This document shows, one piece after another, positions 24,517 to 31,610 of a stretch of 64,000 nt of DNA (positions are counted from its first letter, which is position 1; each line of letters starts with the position of its first letter). The position numbers were made by a program, and so were the translations under genes. The notes under the pieces were generated by a model. It did no database searches and was not told the origin of the DNA. It saw nothing but the letters and a program-made list of their open reading frames with translations. Origin of the DNA: Spirosoma sordidisoli (lineage in GTDB: Bacteria; Bacteroidota; Bacteroidia; Cytophagales; Spirosomataceae); contig NZ_SBLB01000003.1 in assembly GCF_004138325.1 (NCBI RefSeq), forward strand, positions 558,001-622,000, written 5' to 3'.

Positions 24517-24717
24517 TCAGAAATTCAAGGCTATATGTAGTGAATACCTTACTTCTTCGAAAGTCTGGTCTACGATTAGTACATCGGTGTGTTTGCCGAT
24601 CACTATACCCACCTTTCCGTCATCCATTTCGCCTATACCATCGATAAAGGCTGCCCGGATCAACTGCCGTTTGCCATTGATTGACAATTCAAGAAATCCA
24701 CTCACTACGTTTTCCAT
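24517..24717 (-). CDS. Small phage protein, 66 aa
   Basis: Convergent with the coiled-coil gene (stops 4 bp apart). Start MENVVSGFLELSINGKRQ at 24717. Beta-strand-rich with a GEMDDGKVGIVIGKHTDVLIV segment. No family recognised. The interval 24718-24888 upstream is AT-rich and contains only regulatory-looking GATA/TATC dyads. Confidence 0.55.
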   Translation of the reverse strand: MENVVSGFLELSINGKRQLIRAAFIDGIGEMDDGKVGIVIGKHTDVLIVDQTFEEVRYSLHIALNF

Positions 24718-24888
24718 GAAAGTACCGCTCACAAAAAATTATAGATATTGTGCCGAGCCTCTGATATAAAAATATATCTTTGATTCGTATATCTGATACA
24801 ATATTAAAGGGCTTTGAGATACTATCCAAATAATTTGATAAAAATATCTCATTTTTTGCCTTATCCTTCACTTTAATGCTGAAAACCA

Positions 24889-25392
24889 ATGGAATATCGT
24901 TTTAAAGAAAAAATCGAAGAACTGCTCCACGAGCATCATCGAACGAAGAAAAGCCTCTACGATTACTTGGAAATGAGTATGCAGGGCTTCGATGCTATGA
25001 TGAAGAACAACTCCTTCTCAGCTGTGAGGCTAGCTAAGGTTGCGGAGTTCTTTGGGGTTGATGTCTCAGAATTATATGGAACCACCCCAACGAAGCAAGA
25101 GATCGACTCTACTTTTGGGGGGCGGATACTTGATAAGATGGCTCGGGATATAGAAAATCTTAAAGTTTTCTATGAGGAGGAGATCAAGGTCAAGAACCAG
25201 CAGATAGCCGGTTTACAAAGAACTGTTGATGTGTTAGTGGGAAAGTCTGAGGGTGCTATCGTAGAACCGCTTTCTATGGATGAGTTTAACGCGGTATTTC
25301 AGGCGTACATGGCGGCTGGCCTGTCCAGCGTGCAGAAACGCCGGATCATCCCCGTCAATCCATCCACAGCAAAGTTGGTGGCACCCCGTTAG
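24889..25392 (+). CDS. XRE-family repressor-like regulator, 167 aa
   Basis: An N-terminal helix-turn-helix domain (residues about 5-65) contains KSLYDYLEMSMQGFDAMMKN and VRLAKVAEFFGVDVSELYG, the usual Cro/CI pattern. A coiled coil follows (about 88-120, FYEEEIKVKNQQIAGLQ), then a short C-terminal part. No LexA-type protease residues are evident. Its place between the control region and the integrase makes it the likely lysogeny repressor of prophage A. Confidence 0.75.
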   Translation: MEYRFKEKIEELLHEHHRTKKSLYDYLEMSMQGFDAMMKNNSFSAVRLAKVAEFFGVDVSELYGTTPTKQEIDSTFGGRILDKMARDIENLKVFYEEEIKVKNQQIAGLQRTVDVLVGKSEGAIVEPLSMDEFNAVFQAYMAAGLSSVQKRRIIPVNPSTAKLVAPR

Positions 25393-25704
25393 CCTACGTG
25401 GTTAACACGGTCTATTTCAAGTGCTTAAAAACAGCGTACGAGTTCCTCTCTCTCTGCTTAATAGCTGTACTCACTGTCAGGTGCCCGAAACAAATCCCGT
25501 TTCGGGCTTTTTTTATGCCCTTTTTTGGACAAAAAACTCACTATTCCGGATCTGGTGGCATTACAGGTGGCACACCAATGTGCCAGGTGGCACTGCTTGT
25601 TTTTGTAGTGACCGATGAATTACCCTCCGTTACCATAGCACACCTTTTGGTAATAATTGAGCCGCTTAATATACACATGACACACACACCATATAAAAAT
25701 TCAG
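25393..25704. other. Intergenic region upstream of the integrase
   Basis: Holds the terminator at 25483-25514 and then three GGTGGCA units (25553-25590, with a GTGCCAGGTGGCAC dyad). The repeats could be integrase arm-type or excisionase sites; inference only. Confidence 0.35.
25483..25514 (+). terminator. Terminator after the repressor gene
   Basis: GCCCGAAAC-AAATCCC-GTTTCGGGC followed by seven T. Confidence 0.9.
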
Positions 25705-26955
25705 TTGCGCCCGCTCACCAAAATGAGTCGTGCAATGAATCTATTCCGCATGGAAATCAGCTTTTGGCGTCACAAGAGTAAGACGCCGGGCAAGTCCCAA
25801 CTCTACTGCCGCATTACGATGGAAAGCGGCCGGGCCGAAATTGGCAGTACCGGTTTAACTATTTATGACCATCACTGGGATGGCCAGCGCATCAGTGATC
25901 AAGACCCGGAAGCGTTCTTTAAAAATGAGCAGCTCGATATCCTACGCAACCAACTCCGGGCCATCTTCAATGATCTGTTCCGGAAGCGGGAGAAGATCAC
26001 CCCGGAAAAAATCAAACGGGCGTTTTTGGGCCAGAGTGTAAATGTCTCCCTGTTGTCCGCTTTCAGCATGTACCTGACCGACAGCCAAGCCGATCCCGAG
26101 CGCAAACTAACGGCCTCCAGCCTCGAGGTGTACGATAATGTCAGAAAGAAGCTGGTAGACTTCCTCATTAGCGAAAAGGCGCAGGATCTGCTCGTTGAGG
26201 ACTTCGATCTAAACTGGGTCAAGAAATACCGCCGGTGGATGAAGCAAGTGCCCCTGGAAGGCGGCAAAGTGGGCCATGCCGACAGTTATATTGTCAAGCA
26301 CACCCAGACGATTAAGAACGTGCTGGTATGGGCGAAACTGCACAAGCTTGCGGACTCCAACCCCCTGGAGGGACTCAGGATTAAGAACGCCGAGTATGGC
26401 GATCCGGTCTTTCTCAGCGAGGATGAGTTTGATCGCTTACGTGACCACCACTTTACCAACCCGCACATGCAGCACGTGGCTGACGTCTTCGTTTTGCTGT
26501 GCCGAACGGGCTTTCATTACGGCGATTTACTTGATCTGATTCGAAAGCACCAAACGGCCGTGCGTAAGGGCATCGACGGCGAAATCTGGATCATTAAAGA
26601 ACGCATCAAAACCGAGGTATCGGCCAAAGTACCCCAGTTTGAAGAGGTTAAGCAAATCGTAGCCAAATACGGCGGCTGGGAGAAACTACCCGTTATCTCC
26701 CTCCCCAAATTCAATTATTGGTTGAAGCTGATCGCTGGTGAGTTAAAATTGCACCCCGACCTGTCTAGCAAAGCGGGCCGGAAGACCTTTACCGATTGGT
26801 GCTTTAACACGCTCCACTTGACAACCGATTCGGTGAAGGTGCTACTGGGTAGAAAGTCCGATAAAGGGCTTGAGGTGTACGGCCGTCCTGATGAGAGACG
26901 GGTATCTGCGGAGTTGAAGCAAAGTAAAGTAATGCAAAAACGAGGATCAGCTTAG
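25705..26955 (+). CDS. int: Tyrosine recombinase / phage integrase, 416 aa
   Basis: Site-specific integrase of the Bacteroidota type. An N-terminal Arm-DNA-binding domain has the pattern KTPGKSQLYCRI and GSTGLTI; a SAM-like core-binding domain follows (about 110-210), then the catalytic domain. Catalytic boxes: CRTGFHYGDLLDL, where the usual first Arg is His; AGRKTFTDW (Arg II); and LEVYGRPDE with the nucleophilic Tyr. IntDOT-like enzymes also lack the first Arg, so activity is plausible. Later Met codons at 25723, 25735 and 25750 are equally possible starts. Confidence 0.88.
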   Translation: MRPLTKMSRAMNLFRMEISFWRHKSKTPGKSQLYCRITMESGRAEIGSTGLTIYDHHWDGQRISDQDPEAFFKNEQLDILRNQLRAIFNDLFRKREKITPEKIKRAFLGQSVNVSLLSAFSMYLTDSQADPERKLTASSLEVYDNVRKKLVDFLISEKAQDLLVEDFDLNWVKKYRRWMKQVPLEGGKVGHADSYIVKHTQTIKNVLVWAKLHKLADSNPLEGLRIKNAEYGDPVFLSEDEFDRLRDHHFTNPHMQHVADVFVLLCRTGFHYGDLLDLIRKHQTAVRKGIDGEIWIIKERIKTEVSAKVPQFEEVKQIVAKYGGWEKLPVISLPKFNYWLKLIAGELKLHPDLSSKAGRKTFTDWCFNTLHLTTDSVKVLLGRKSDKGLEVYGRPDERRVSAELKQSKVMQKRGSA

Positions 26956-26962
26956 AACTAGG

Positions 26963-26995
26963 AGAGCCAGGCTTTCTTGCCTGGCTCTTCTACTT
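26963..26995 (+). terminator. Terminator after the integrase
   Basis: AGAGCCAGGC-TTTCTT-GCCTGGCTCT followed by TCTACTTT. Being symmetric, it may also serve the convergent resolvase gene. Confidence 0.85.
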
Positions 26996-27007
26996 TAGAT
27001 TAATAGA

Positions 27008-27580
27008 TTAATGCAAGTTCACTCCCCTTTCCTGGAGATACTTATAAACGGTTGTCCGGGCTATGTTGAGCTGTTGCCCGATTTGCTTGACCCCGTACCC
27101 ATCTCGATAAAGGGATTCGACTACCCGCGCTTTCTGCTTGGCCTCTTCGGACAGGCCTGCTGGCTTCCCCCCCGTCTTTCCCTTTAGTTTAGCTGCGGCT
27201 AAACCAGCCATGGTCCGCTCCCGGATCTGCGCCCGTTCAAACTCGGCCAGGCTACAAAAGATGTGAAAGATTAATTTACCTGAGGGTGTGCTGGTGTCAA
27301 TTTTGTCCTGGAGACTGGTAAAAGTCACTCCTCTCTCAGAAAACAAGTTAACCAGTTCGATCAGATGAGACAGTGATCGGCCCAGCCGGTCCAGTTTCCA
27401 GACGACAATCTCGTCTCCTGGCCGCATAAACTCCAGCATTTTCTGCAGCTCCGGCCGATCGGCGTGGGCACCCGTGATCTTTTCCTTATGCACTACATGA
27501 CACCCTGCTTCAATCAGCGCATTGACTTGTAGATCCAGGTTTTGGTCCTGGGTTGATACGCGGGCGTAACCTATTTTCAT
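27008..27580 (-). CDS. Serine recombinase (resolvase/invertase family), 190 aa
   Basis: Catalytic serine in YARVSTQDQ (S9), then DRPELQKMLEFMRPGDEIVVWKLDRLGRS with the conserved Asp and Arg residues. A long E-helix region is followed by a C-terminal HTH (GYGVKQIGQQLNIARTTVYKYL). Full length for a Tn3-resolvase/DNA-invertase. It overlaps the upstream membrane-protein gene by 4 bp. Clustered TGTCCA half-sites lie upstream (27864-28000). Whether it resolves or inverts DNA is unknown. Confidence 0.92.
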   Translation of the reverse strand: MKIGYARVSTQDQNLDLQVNALIEAGCHVVHKEKITGAHADRPELQKMLEFMRPGDEIVVWKLDRLGRSLSHLIELVNLFSERGVTFTSLQDKIDTSTPSGKLIFHIFCSLAEFERAQIRERTMAGLAAAKLKGKTGGKPAGLSEEAKQKARVVESLYRDGYGVKQIGQQLNIARTTVYKYLQERGVNLH

Positions 27581-27957
27581 ACTAATCCAAGTTGGGTACG
27601 GTAGGCTTTAATCATAGCGTCAACCATATCCTTACATTTAGCATATACCTCGCCCTCGACGTACCATTTCGTAAAGTTCATCTCTACATGATGGTAAGTT
27701 AGCAGCAGGATGTCTGACTGGCTTAATAATTCTCTTACTCTATCGCTGACATCAGACCAGTAGGCATACCGCTCCTGTCTAAAGGCCCCATTTAGAAGAT
27801 AAATAATCATAGTAAGTACAGTTACGGAAGTAGGTAAATAACCGGCTGGTAAGTTAGCTGATTTGTCCAAAATAACACTAGCAATAGCGAATAGCTGGAC
27901 AAGCAATACTAGACAAGTATTTTGGACACAACACCCGCAAACCCTTGCAAGAAACAT
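27577..27957 (-). CDS. Membrane protein co-transcribed with the resolvase, 126 aa
   Basis: Two hydrophobic segments (about residues 10-28 and 42-56), then a soluble helical C-terminal half (ELLSQSDILLLTYHHVEMNF). No family recognised. An ATGA overlap with the resolvase suggests one operon. The true start could be further downstream, since the first codons overlap the putative recombination sites. Confidence 0.5.
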   Translation of the reverse strand: MFLARVCGCCVQNTCLVLLVQLFAIASVILDKSANLPAGYLPTSVTVLTMIIYLLNGAFRQERYAYWSDVSDRVRELLSQSDILLLTYHHVEMNFTKWYVEGEVYAKCKDMVDAMIKAYRTQLGLV

Positions 27958-28000
27958 AGCTTTCTAACTGTGTCCAGTAAAACAAGCGTTTTGATGGACA
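27864..28000. other. Putative resolvase recombination (res) site
   Basis: Five half-sites of the form TGTCCA/TGGACA at 27864, 27896, 27923, 27971 and 27995. They form dyads 27864-27901 and 27971-28000, the latter being TGTCCAGTAAAAC ... GTTTTGATGGACA. TGTCCAAAATA resembles Tn3-family half-sites. They lie next to the resolvase operon, as res sites usually do. Confidence 0.55.
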
Positions 28001-28220
28001 GACCACATGCCCCGGGCGATTCGCGGCATATTGCCGTTTCAGTGGGGCTACTTCAACTTCTTGTCAGCAGAAGGCTTTGCTTCTGCTATCAGTTACAAGC
28101 CAGCAATAAATTTGAACAGTTGACACCTACCAGTAAATATTTCATCACATTGGTACCTGTAGGTATATTTTAGGATGGATAATATTTATTTTTATCCTGT
28201 TTTTAACTCACCGTAACAAC
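28001..28220. other. Junction between resolvase site and prophage B
   Basis: No gene seen. Contains TACCTGTAGGTA (28153-28164) and GGATAA ... TTATCC (about 28175-28195) dyads ahead of the first B gene. No copy of the late promoter motif is present here. Confidence 0.35.
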
Positions 28221-28799
28221 ATGTACTTTACTGAACCTGTACTTTTCGACATCCCGGTACTGCCGCGGATTAAAAAGTATGTATCCATCAAGTTACAGGA
28301 TGCCCAGGGGGCCCCTCGTCCTATGCTGGTAGGCCCGCAATCAGAAGGGGCCTCTCTTTTTTTATGGGCCTTGTCCCAATCCCAAAAAGTCCTGCTGCAG
28401 TACGAGCGAAAGCCCCGCCCAGGGCATCTGAATCGCCAGGGCGGGGGCCGAAATCTGATTCCGGACGACATGACCCAGCGAATGGGGGTAGGCATCCAGG
28501 AGTTTCACCAAAGCCGGCATCAGTACCTGCTGAATGCCGCCGAGCTAGTAGCCTTCAGCAATTTTGTCGACTACATCATCCGCAACGAGATGGTGCTCTT
28601 CTGCGAAGCCGCTCCCGACATCGAGCCCATGCGTCGGATTAAGCTCTTTGTTGACCAGTATGACTTTTCCGACGACGATTGTAACGAACAGACCCTGCGG
28701 CAGGCCTACCTCCGCCATCGACGCAACATTAAGGCGTCCTCATTTAGTGTGCATGTAGGTCGCCAGTTGCACTTCCACCCCCTGGAGCTGGCCGCGTAA
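28221..28799 (+). CDS. Conserved phage protein, 192 aa (homologue of A 187-aa protein)
   Basis: Unrecognised. Shares FDI-VxP-IKKYV near the N-terminus and a helix-rich central part (HQYLLNAAELVAFSNFVDYII) with A 17522-18085, then YDFSDDDCNEQTLRQAYLRHR, which looks like a helix-turn-helix. First gene of the B left block, immediately before late promoter B1. A DNA-binding or late-regulator role is inferred from position and basic C-terminus. Confidence 0.65.
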   Translation: MYFTEPVLFDIPVLPRIKKYVSIKLQDAQGAPRPMLVGPQSEGASLFLWALSQSQKVLLQYERKPRPGHLNRQGGGRNLIPDDMTQRMGVGIQEFHQSRHQYLLNAAELVAFSNFVDYIIRNEMVLFCEAAPDIEPMRRIKLFVDQYDFSDDDCNEQTLRQAYLRHRRNIKASSFSVHVGRQLHFHPLELAA

Positions 28800-28864
28800 T
28801 CATTTTCTTAAGGCTGACGCTGTTGTCAAAAGCCACGGGTTTTATCGGGCTTGTAGCACAATAA

Positions 28865-28914
28865 GCCGTCACCGGGCTTGTCGCACTCCGTGCGCTCACA
28901 GGGCAGAAGTTTGA
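28865..28914 (+). promoter_or_regulatory. Late promoter B1
   Basis: GCCGTCACCGGGCTTGTCGC, 23 bp between CTTGTC and GAAGTTTGA. The -7 box lies in the left arm of a perfect 18-bp inverted repeat (28896-28913 with 28931-28948). Confidence 0.55.
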
Positions 28915-28948
28915 TCCAATTAACCGGAACCAAACTTCTGCCCTGTGA
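28896..28948 (+). repeat. 18-bp perfect inverted repeat over promoter B1 and a start codon
   Basis: TCACAGGGCAGAAGTTTG and its exact complement, separated by 17 bp. The left arm contains the -7 box of B1 and the right arm contains the GTG start of the next gene (28945-28947). RNA starting upstream of it would fold the start codon into the stem. It could also be a protein-binding dyad. Confidence 0.8.
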
Positions 28949-29349
28949 CTAATCGTTTCGATTCCCGAGGTCTGCTGGGACTGCTCTTCCTGCTGTTCAT
29001 GATTGCCGTCATGGTCGACTGCTCGGCGGGCCAAACCCGACACTGCCCTGGCCTGGTGCTGGATCATCAATACCAGGCCCCCTATACCACGGTGGACTGC
29101 CACGCTGAGACGAAGGGGGTCAATACCTGTCATTCCGTCTACCACCCCGCCCAGTGGAGGTTGCTCATTGACTGCCAGTACCCCTCGCACTCTGTCACGG
29201 TATCGGTCGATCCCTACCGCTATTTCCAAATCGATAATGGTTCGACCGTGTCGGTTGGGGAACGCTGTGGACGCTGGTCCGGTATCGCCTGGCTTCACTG
29301 GCTCGACGAGAGGAACTATTTAGAAAGGAGCAGCCGTGCAACGTATTGA
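28945..29349 (+). CDS. Membrane-anchored or secreted phage protein, 134 aa
   Basis: GTG start inside a hairpin. Signal-anchor-like N-terminus (GLLGLLFLLFMIAVMVDCSAG, about residues 9-29). The rest is rich in His, Tyr and Cys (six Cys after residue 25) and contains a VSVDPYRYFQIDNGS segment. No homologue in A. It overlaps the following gene by 14 bp. It could be a conversion or exclusion protein; no family recognised. Confidence 0.6.
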   Translation: MTNRFDSRGLLGLLFLLFMIAVMVDCSAGQTRHCPGLVLDHQYQAPYTTVDCHAETKGVNTCHSVYHPAQWRLLIDCQYPSHSVTVSVDPYRYFQIDNGSTVSVGERCGRWSGIAWLHWLDERNYLERSSRATY

Positions 29350-29857
29350 CCGCCTTACGCCGGCGGGCACGACGCCCCCCTTGATTGCCTACGGCCCTTC
29401 CCTCAGTGATCTGTTATTTGAGCCTGTCGACAATCCAGGCGGCAATTGCCTGGTGCGCTTTGTGCCCGTTATCGGCGTATCCGCCATTTCTACTGTCAAT
29501 GGGCCGGTTAGCTTTCGCTCCGGCTACCGGTGGTTAACCTCTTACGGAACTGACGGTACAATTGGCTTTGAGGAAGACCAGTAAGAAACCGATAACGGGC
29601 CGATTTGGAATGTATCGATCGACGGCTGGCTTCCCGGTGACTCTCCCCAGCGCCGGCAGCTGCTAGCCGACTTGGTCCGGTACCGGTTTGTGGTCGAGGT
29701 GGAGGATTACGCCGGACTGGTACGCCGGGCCGGCACACTCGAGCAAGCATTGTCATTTCGCTATCAGTTCTCAACGGGTAAGCAGATAGGCGATCGCCGG
29801 GGGACCCAGTTAACTTTTTCTGGCCAGCTAACTAAGCCCAGTGTTCCAATTTTGTAG
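29336..29857 (+). pseudogene. Homologue of A 156-aa protein, interrupted by in-frame TAA
   Basis: The reading frame starts at 29336, meets TAA at 29582-29584, and continues open in the same frame to 29857. The part after the stop (ETDNGPIWNVSIDGW ... LSFRYQFSTGK) aligns with the C-terminal half of A 17107-17577 (RTDNGRLYTYEVKGW ... LLFSYEFDTQ). One base change would restore a 173-aa protein. Either a nonsense mutation in a decaying prophage, a sequencing error, or a real readthrough stop. Confidence 0.75.
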
Positions 29858-29930
29858 CTTTACGTACCAAGAATAATTTTGGTGTGGATAGAATCAGAAA
29901 GCACGCGGCCGGTTGGCTGCGTGTTTTTTT
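29851..29930 (+). ncRNA. Tiny transcription unit 1 (promoter plus terminator)
   Basis: TTTG (29851-29854), exactly 19 bp, TAATTTTG (29874-29881): an excellent Bacteroidota housekeeping promoter. About 20 bp later a hairpin CACGCGGCC-GGTT-GGCTGCGTG ends in seven T (29902-29930). The transcript would be only about 45 nt. It may insulate the capsid operon or yield a small RNA. Confidence 0.45.
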
Positions 29931-29952
29931 GTCGCATAATAGTGACTTACAC

Positions 29953-30056
29953 TTGAATTTGTTTTATAAACCTATTTAGATTTGTCGGTACTAACCTAAT
30001 TAAACGTATAGATAACAACCAGCACGTAGCCGACTGGTTACGTGCTGGTTGTTTTT
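29953..30056 (+). ncRNA. Tiny transcription unit 2 (promoter plus terminator)
   Basis: TTG (29953-29955), 21 bp, TAGATTTG (29977-29984), then a 13-bp hairpin CAACCAGCACGTA / TACGTGCTGGTTG with a T-run (30016-30056). Predicted RNA about 65-70 nt. Same layout as unit 1, directly before late promoter B2. Confidence 0.45.
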
Positions 30057-30062
30057 AAGCAG

Positions 30063-30112
30063 GCCGTCACCGGGCTTGTCGCGGCTGTGGGCTGGCTGGC
30101 CAGGCAGTTTCG
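30063..30112 (+). promoter_or_regulatory. Late promoter B2 (head operon)
   Basis: GCCGTCACCGGGCTTGTCGC, 23 bp between CTTGTC and GCAGTTTCG, then 4 bp to the ATG of the head protease gene. Confidence 0.6.
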
Positions 30113-30116
30113 GGGC

Positions 30117-31547
30117 ATGAATCGCTCCTTTCGGACCATTTCGGCCTTAATGCGGCATACCTGGATGATTGATCCGGGCTATGCCAACCAGCATATAGGG
30201 CTGGTGAATGCTTTCCTGGGTGGTCGCATGGCTAGTCTCTTTGACGACGAAGAAGACGATAAAAAGCCGATCGGCTTTGCCCTGGCTCCCTCTTCCGCCA
30301 GTTCATCCGCTTCATCCTACCGGCGCGTCGAGACGAGCCTGTCCAACCCGGACCTACCCCCCGGTAGCGTTGGCGTCATTGATATACGGGGCCCAATCAT
30401 GAAGGAAGGCTTCTGTGGCGCCTACGGCACGGAAGACTACACCGCGGAGCTCAACGCCCTTTACGATAATCAGCAGTTCATCGGGGCCGTAATCCTGGTG
30501 GATTCAGGGGGAGGCCAGCTGAGCGGCACCCCCACGTTTTACGACGCCATCCGCAACCCCATCAAGCCCACGGTAGTGCTGGTTAACGACGGCATCATGG
30601 CCTCGGCCGCCTACTGGCTGGCCTGCGGAGCCGACTGGATTCTGGCCTCCCAGCCGACCGATCAAATCGGCTCGATTGGCGTATTCTGCCGCCTGCGCGA
30701 TTACAGCAAAGCCCTCGAGCAGGATGGTATCCGGGACATTTCGGTGTATAGCCGGCGCTCAACGGATAAAAACAAAGCCTTTCGGGACGCCCTGGCGGGT
30801 GACACAACCGCCCTCGAAGATGAACTGGATGAAGCGGTCGATCAATTCGAAGCCGCTATTCGGGCCGGCCGGGGCGATCGGCTCAAGCCCACCCCGAAAA
30901 CGGATGAGCCCTTCACCGGCAAGCTCTACAGCGCCCAGATAGCCTTATCACTGGGACTCATCGACGGCTTCGGCACTCTGCAGGCTGCAGTCGACAAGGT
31001 TATCGAGCTGGCGGCAGCCCAGCCAACACCTGATTCTACGATGCCCTCGGCGTCGGCTACCCATAGCCAGGCACCTGCTCTGGCTGATGCCGCTGCGTCA
31101 GCCCCCGACAAAACCGCCGGCGACTCTGAATCAGCCCTTACTCCGACAAACCCAACCCCTACCGATCCCATGTTTGGATTCACCAAACTGCCCGCCCTGG
31201 CGGCAGTCAAAGGCCTGGCTGCGGCCGACGTTACCGACGCCCACATCAGTGCCATCAATGCCGAGCTTGAAGCCAATGGCTTCAACATCGCGTCCGTCAA
31301 TCTAACCCAGTTCACCCAAGCCCAGGACCTCCAGCAGCGGCTCCAGGCCGCTGAAGACGCCGGCCGGACGGCCACCGCCGAAATCACCCGCTTGACCAGT
31401 GAGCTCGACAAGTTCGGCAGCCAGCCGGGCCACCTGGGCTCGAAAAGCCCCAAAGAAACCGAGATAACGGCCGGTGGATCATCCACCAACCCTTTTTTCT
31501 CGGAGACCGACGCCGAAGTCGCCCGGCTCAAAGGCCAGCGAGCCTGA
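30117..31547 (+). CDS. S49/SppA-type head maturation protease with fused scaffold, 476 aa
   Basis: Start at 30117 aligns with A (TISALMRHTWMIDPGY against DITAFAAQNWLIDSEL) and sits 4 bp after the -7 box; a longer frame from 30042 would run through promoter and terminator. Protease domain: VDSGGGQLSG (128-137) and the nucleophile region MASAAYWLAC (161-170, Ser163). A long Ala/Pro/Thr linker (about 310-350) leads to a scaffold-like C-terminal part from M352. The variable linker is longer than in A. Confidence 0.87.
   Translation: MNRSFRTISALMRHTWMIDPGYANQHIGLVNAFLGGRMASLFDDEEDDKKPIGFALAPSSASSSASSYRRVETSLSNPDLPPGSVGVIDIRGPIMKEGFCGAYGTEDYTAELNALYDNQQFIGAVILVDSGGGQLSGTPTFYDAIRNPIKPTVVLVNDGIMASAAYWLACGADWILASQPTDQIGSIGVFCRLRDYSKALEQDGIRDISVYSRRSTDKNKAFRDALAGDTTALEDELDEAVDQFEAAIRAGRGDRLKPTPKTDEPFTGKLYSAQIALSLGLIDGFGTLQAAVDKVIELAAAQPTPDSTMPSASATHSQAPALADAAASAPDKTAGDSESALTPTNPTPTDPMFGFTKLPALAAVKGLAAADVTDAHISAINAELEANGFNIASVNLTQFTQAQDLQQRLQAAEDAGRTATAEITRLTSELDKFGSQPGHLGSKSPKETEITAGGSSTNPFFSETDAEVARLKGQRA
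31170..31547 (+). CDS. Possible nested scaffold protein (internal start), 125 aa
   Basis: In-frame ATG at 31170 opens MFGFTKLPALAAV right after a Thr/Pro linker, mirroring the internal Met in A (MIFGYVKAEKLL). Helical, Gln/Ala-rich, ending in DAEVARLKGQRA. Analogous to nested scaffolds in lambda-like phages; not proven. Confidence 0.4.
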   Translation: MFGFTKLPALAAVKGLAAADVTDAHISAINAELEANGFNIASVNLTQFTQAQDLQQRLQAAEDAGRTATAEITRLTSELDKFGSQPGHLGSKSPKETEITAGGSSTNPFFSETDAEVARLKGQRA

Positions 31548-31610
31548 GCAAGGCCAGCGCTTGTCTGTCCTTCAGCCTACCTACTCTAAACCCTTAGCCA
31601 GCCAAACCCT

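Larger units (their letters stand above)
1..27000 (-). mobile_element. Prophage A (incomplete at left edge)
   Basis: Block of phage genes whose structural part is on the minus strand and whose lysogeny genes (24261-26955) are on the plus strand. It holds terminase, portal, capsid, head protease, endolysin, fibre, an XRE repressor, a tyrosine integrase and a tRNA. The left end lies outside the window. The right end is not defined by a visible attachment repeat; I place it between the integrase terminator (26990) and the resolvase site (28000). No tape-measure, tail-tube or baseplate gene is seen inside the window, so the tail type stays open. Confidence 0.85.

Noticed and set aside
24689..24889. 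66-aa minus-strand frame overlapping the promoter of the repressor gene
   Set aside because: Overlaps the small gene at 24517-24717 and covers AT-rich control DNA; composition is not gene-like.
28820..28860. Ninth copy of the late promoter (CTGTTGTCAAAAG)
   Set aside because: It contains GTTGTC but has no -7-like box 23 bp downstream and lacks the B upstream element.
30042..30116. Extended N-terminus of the B head protease
   Set aside because: It would run through a terminator T-run and the late promoter; the ATG at 30117 aligns with the A homologue.
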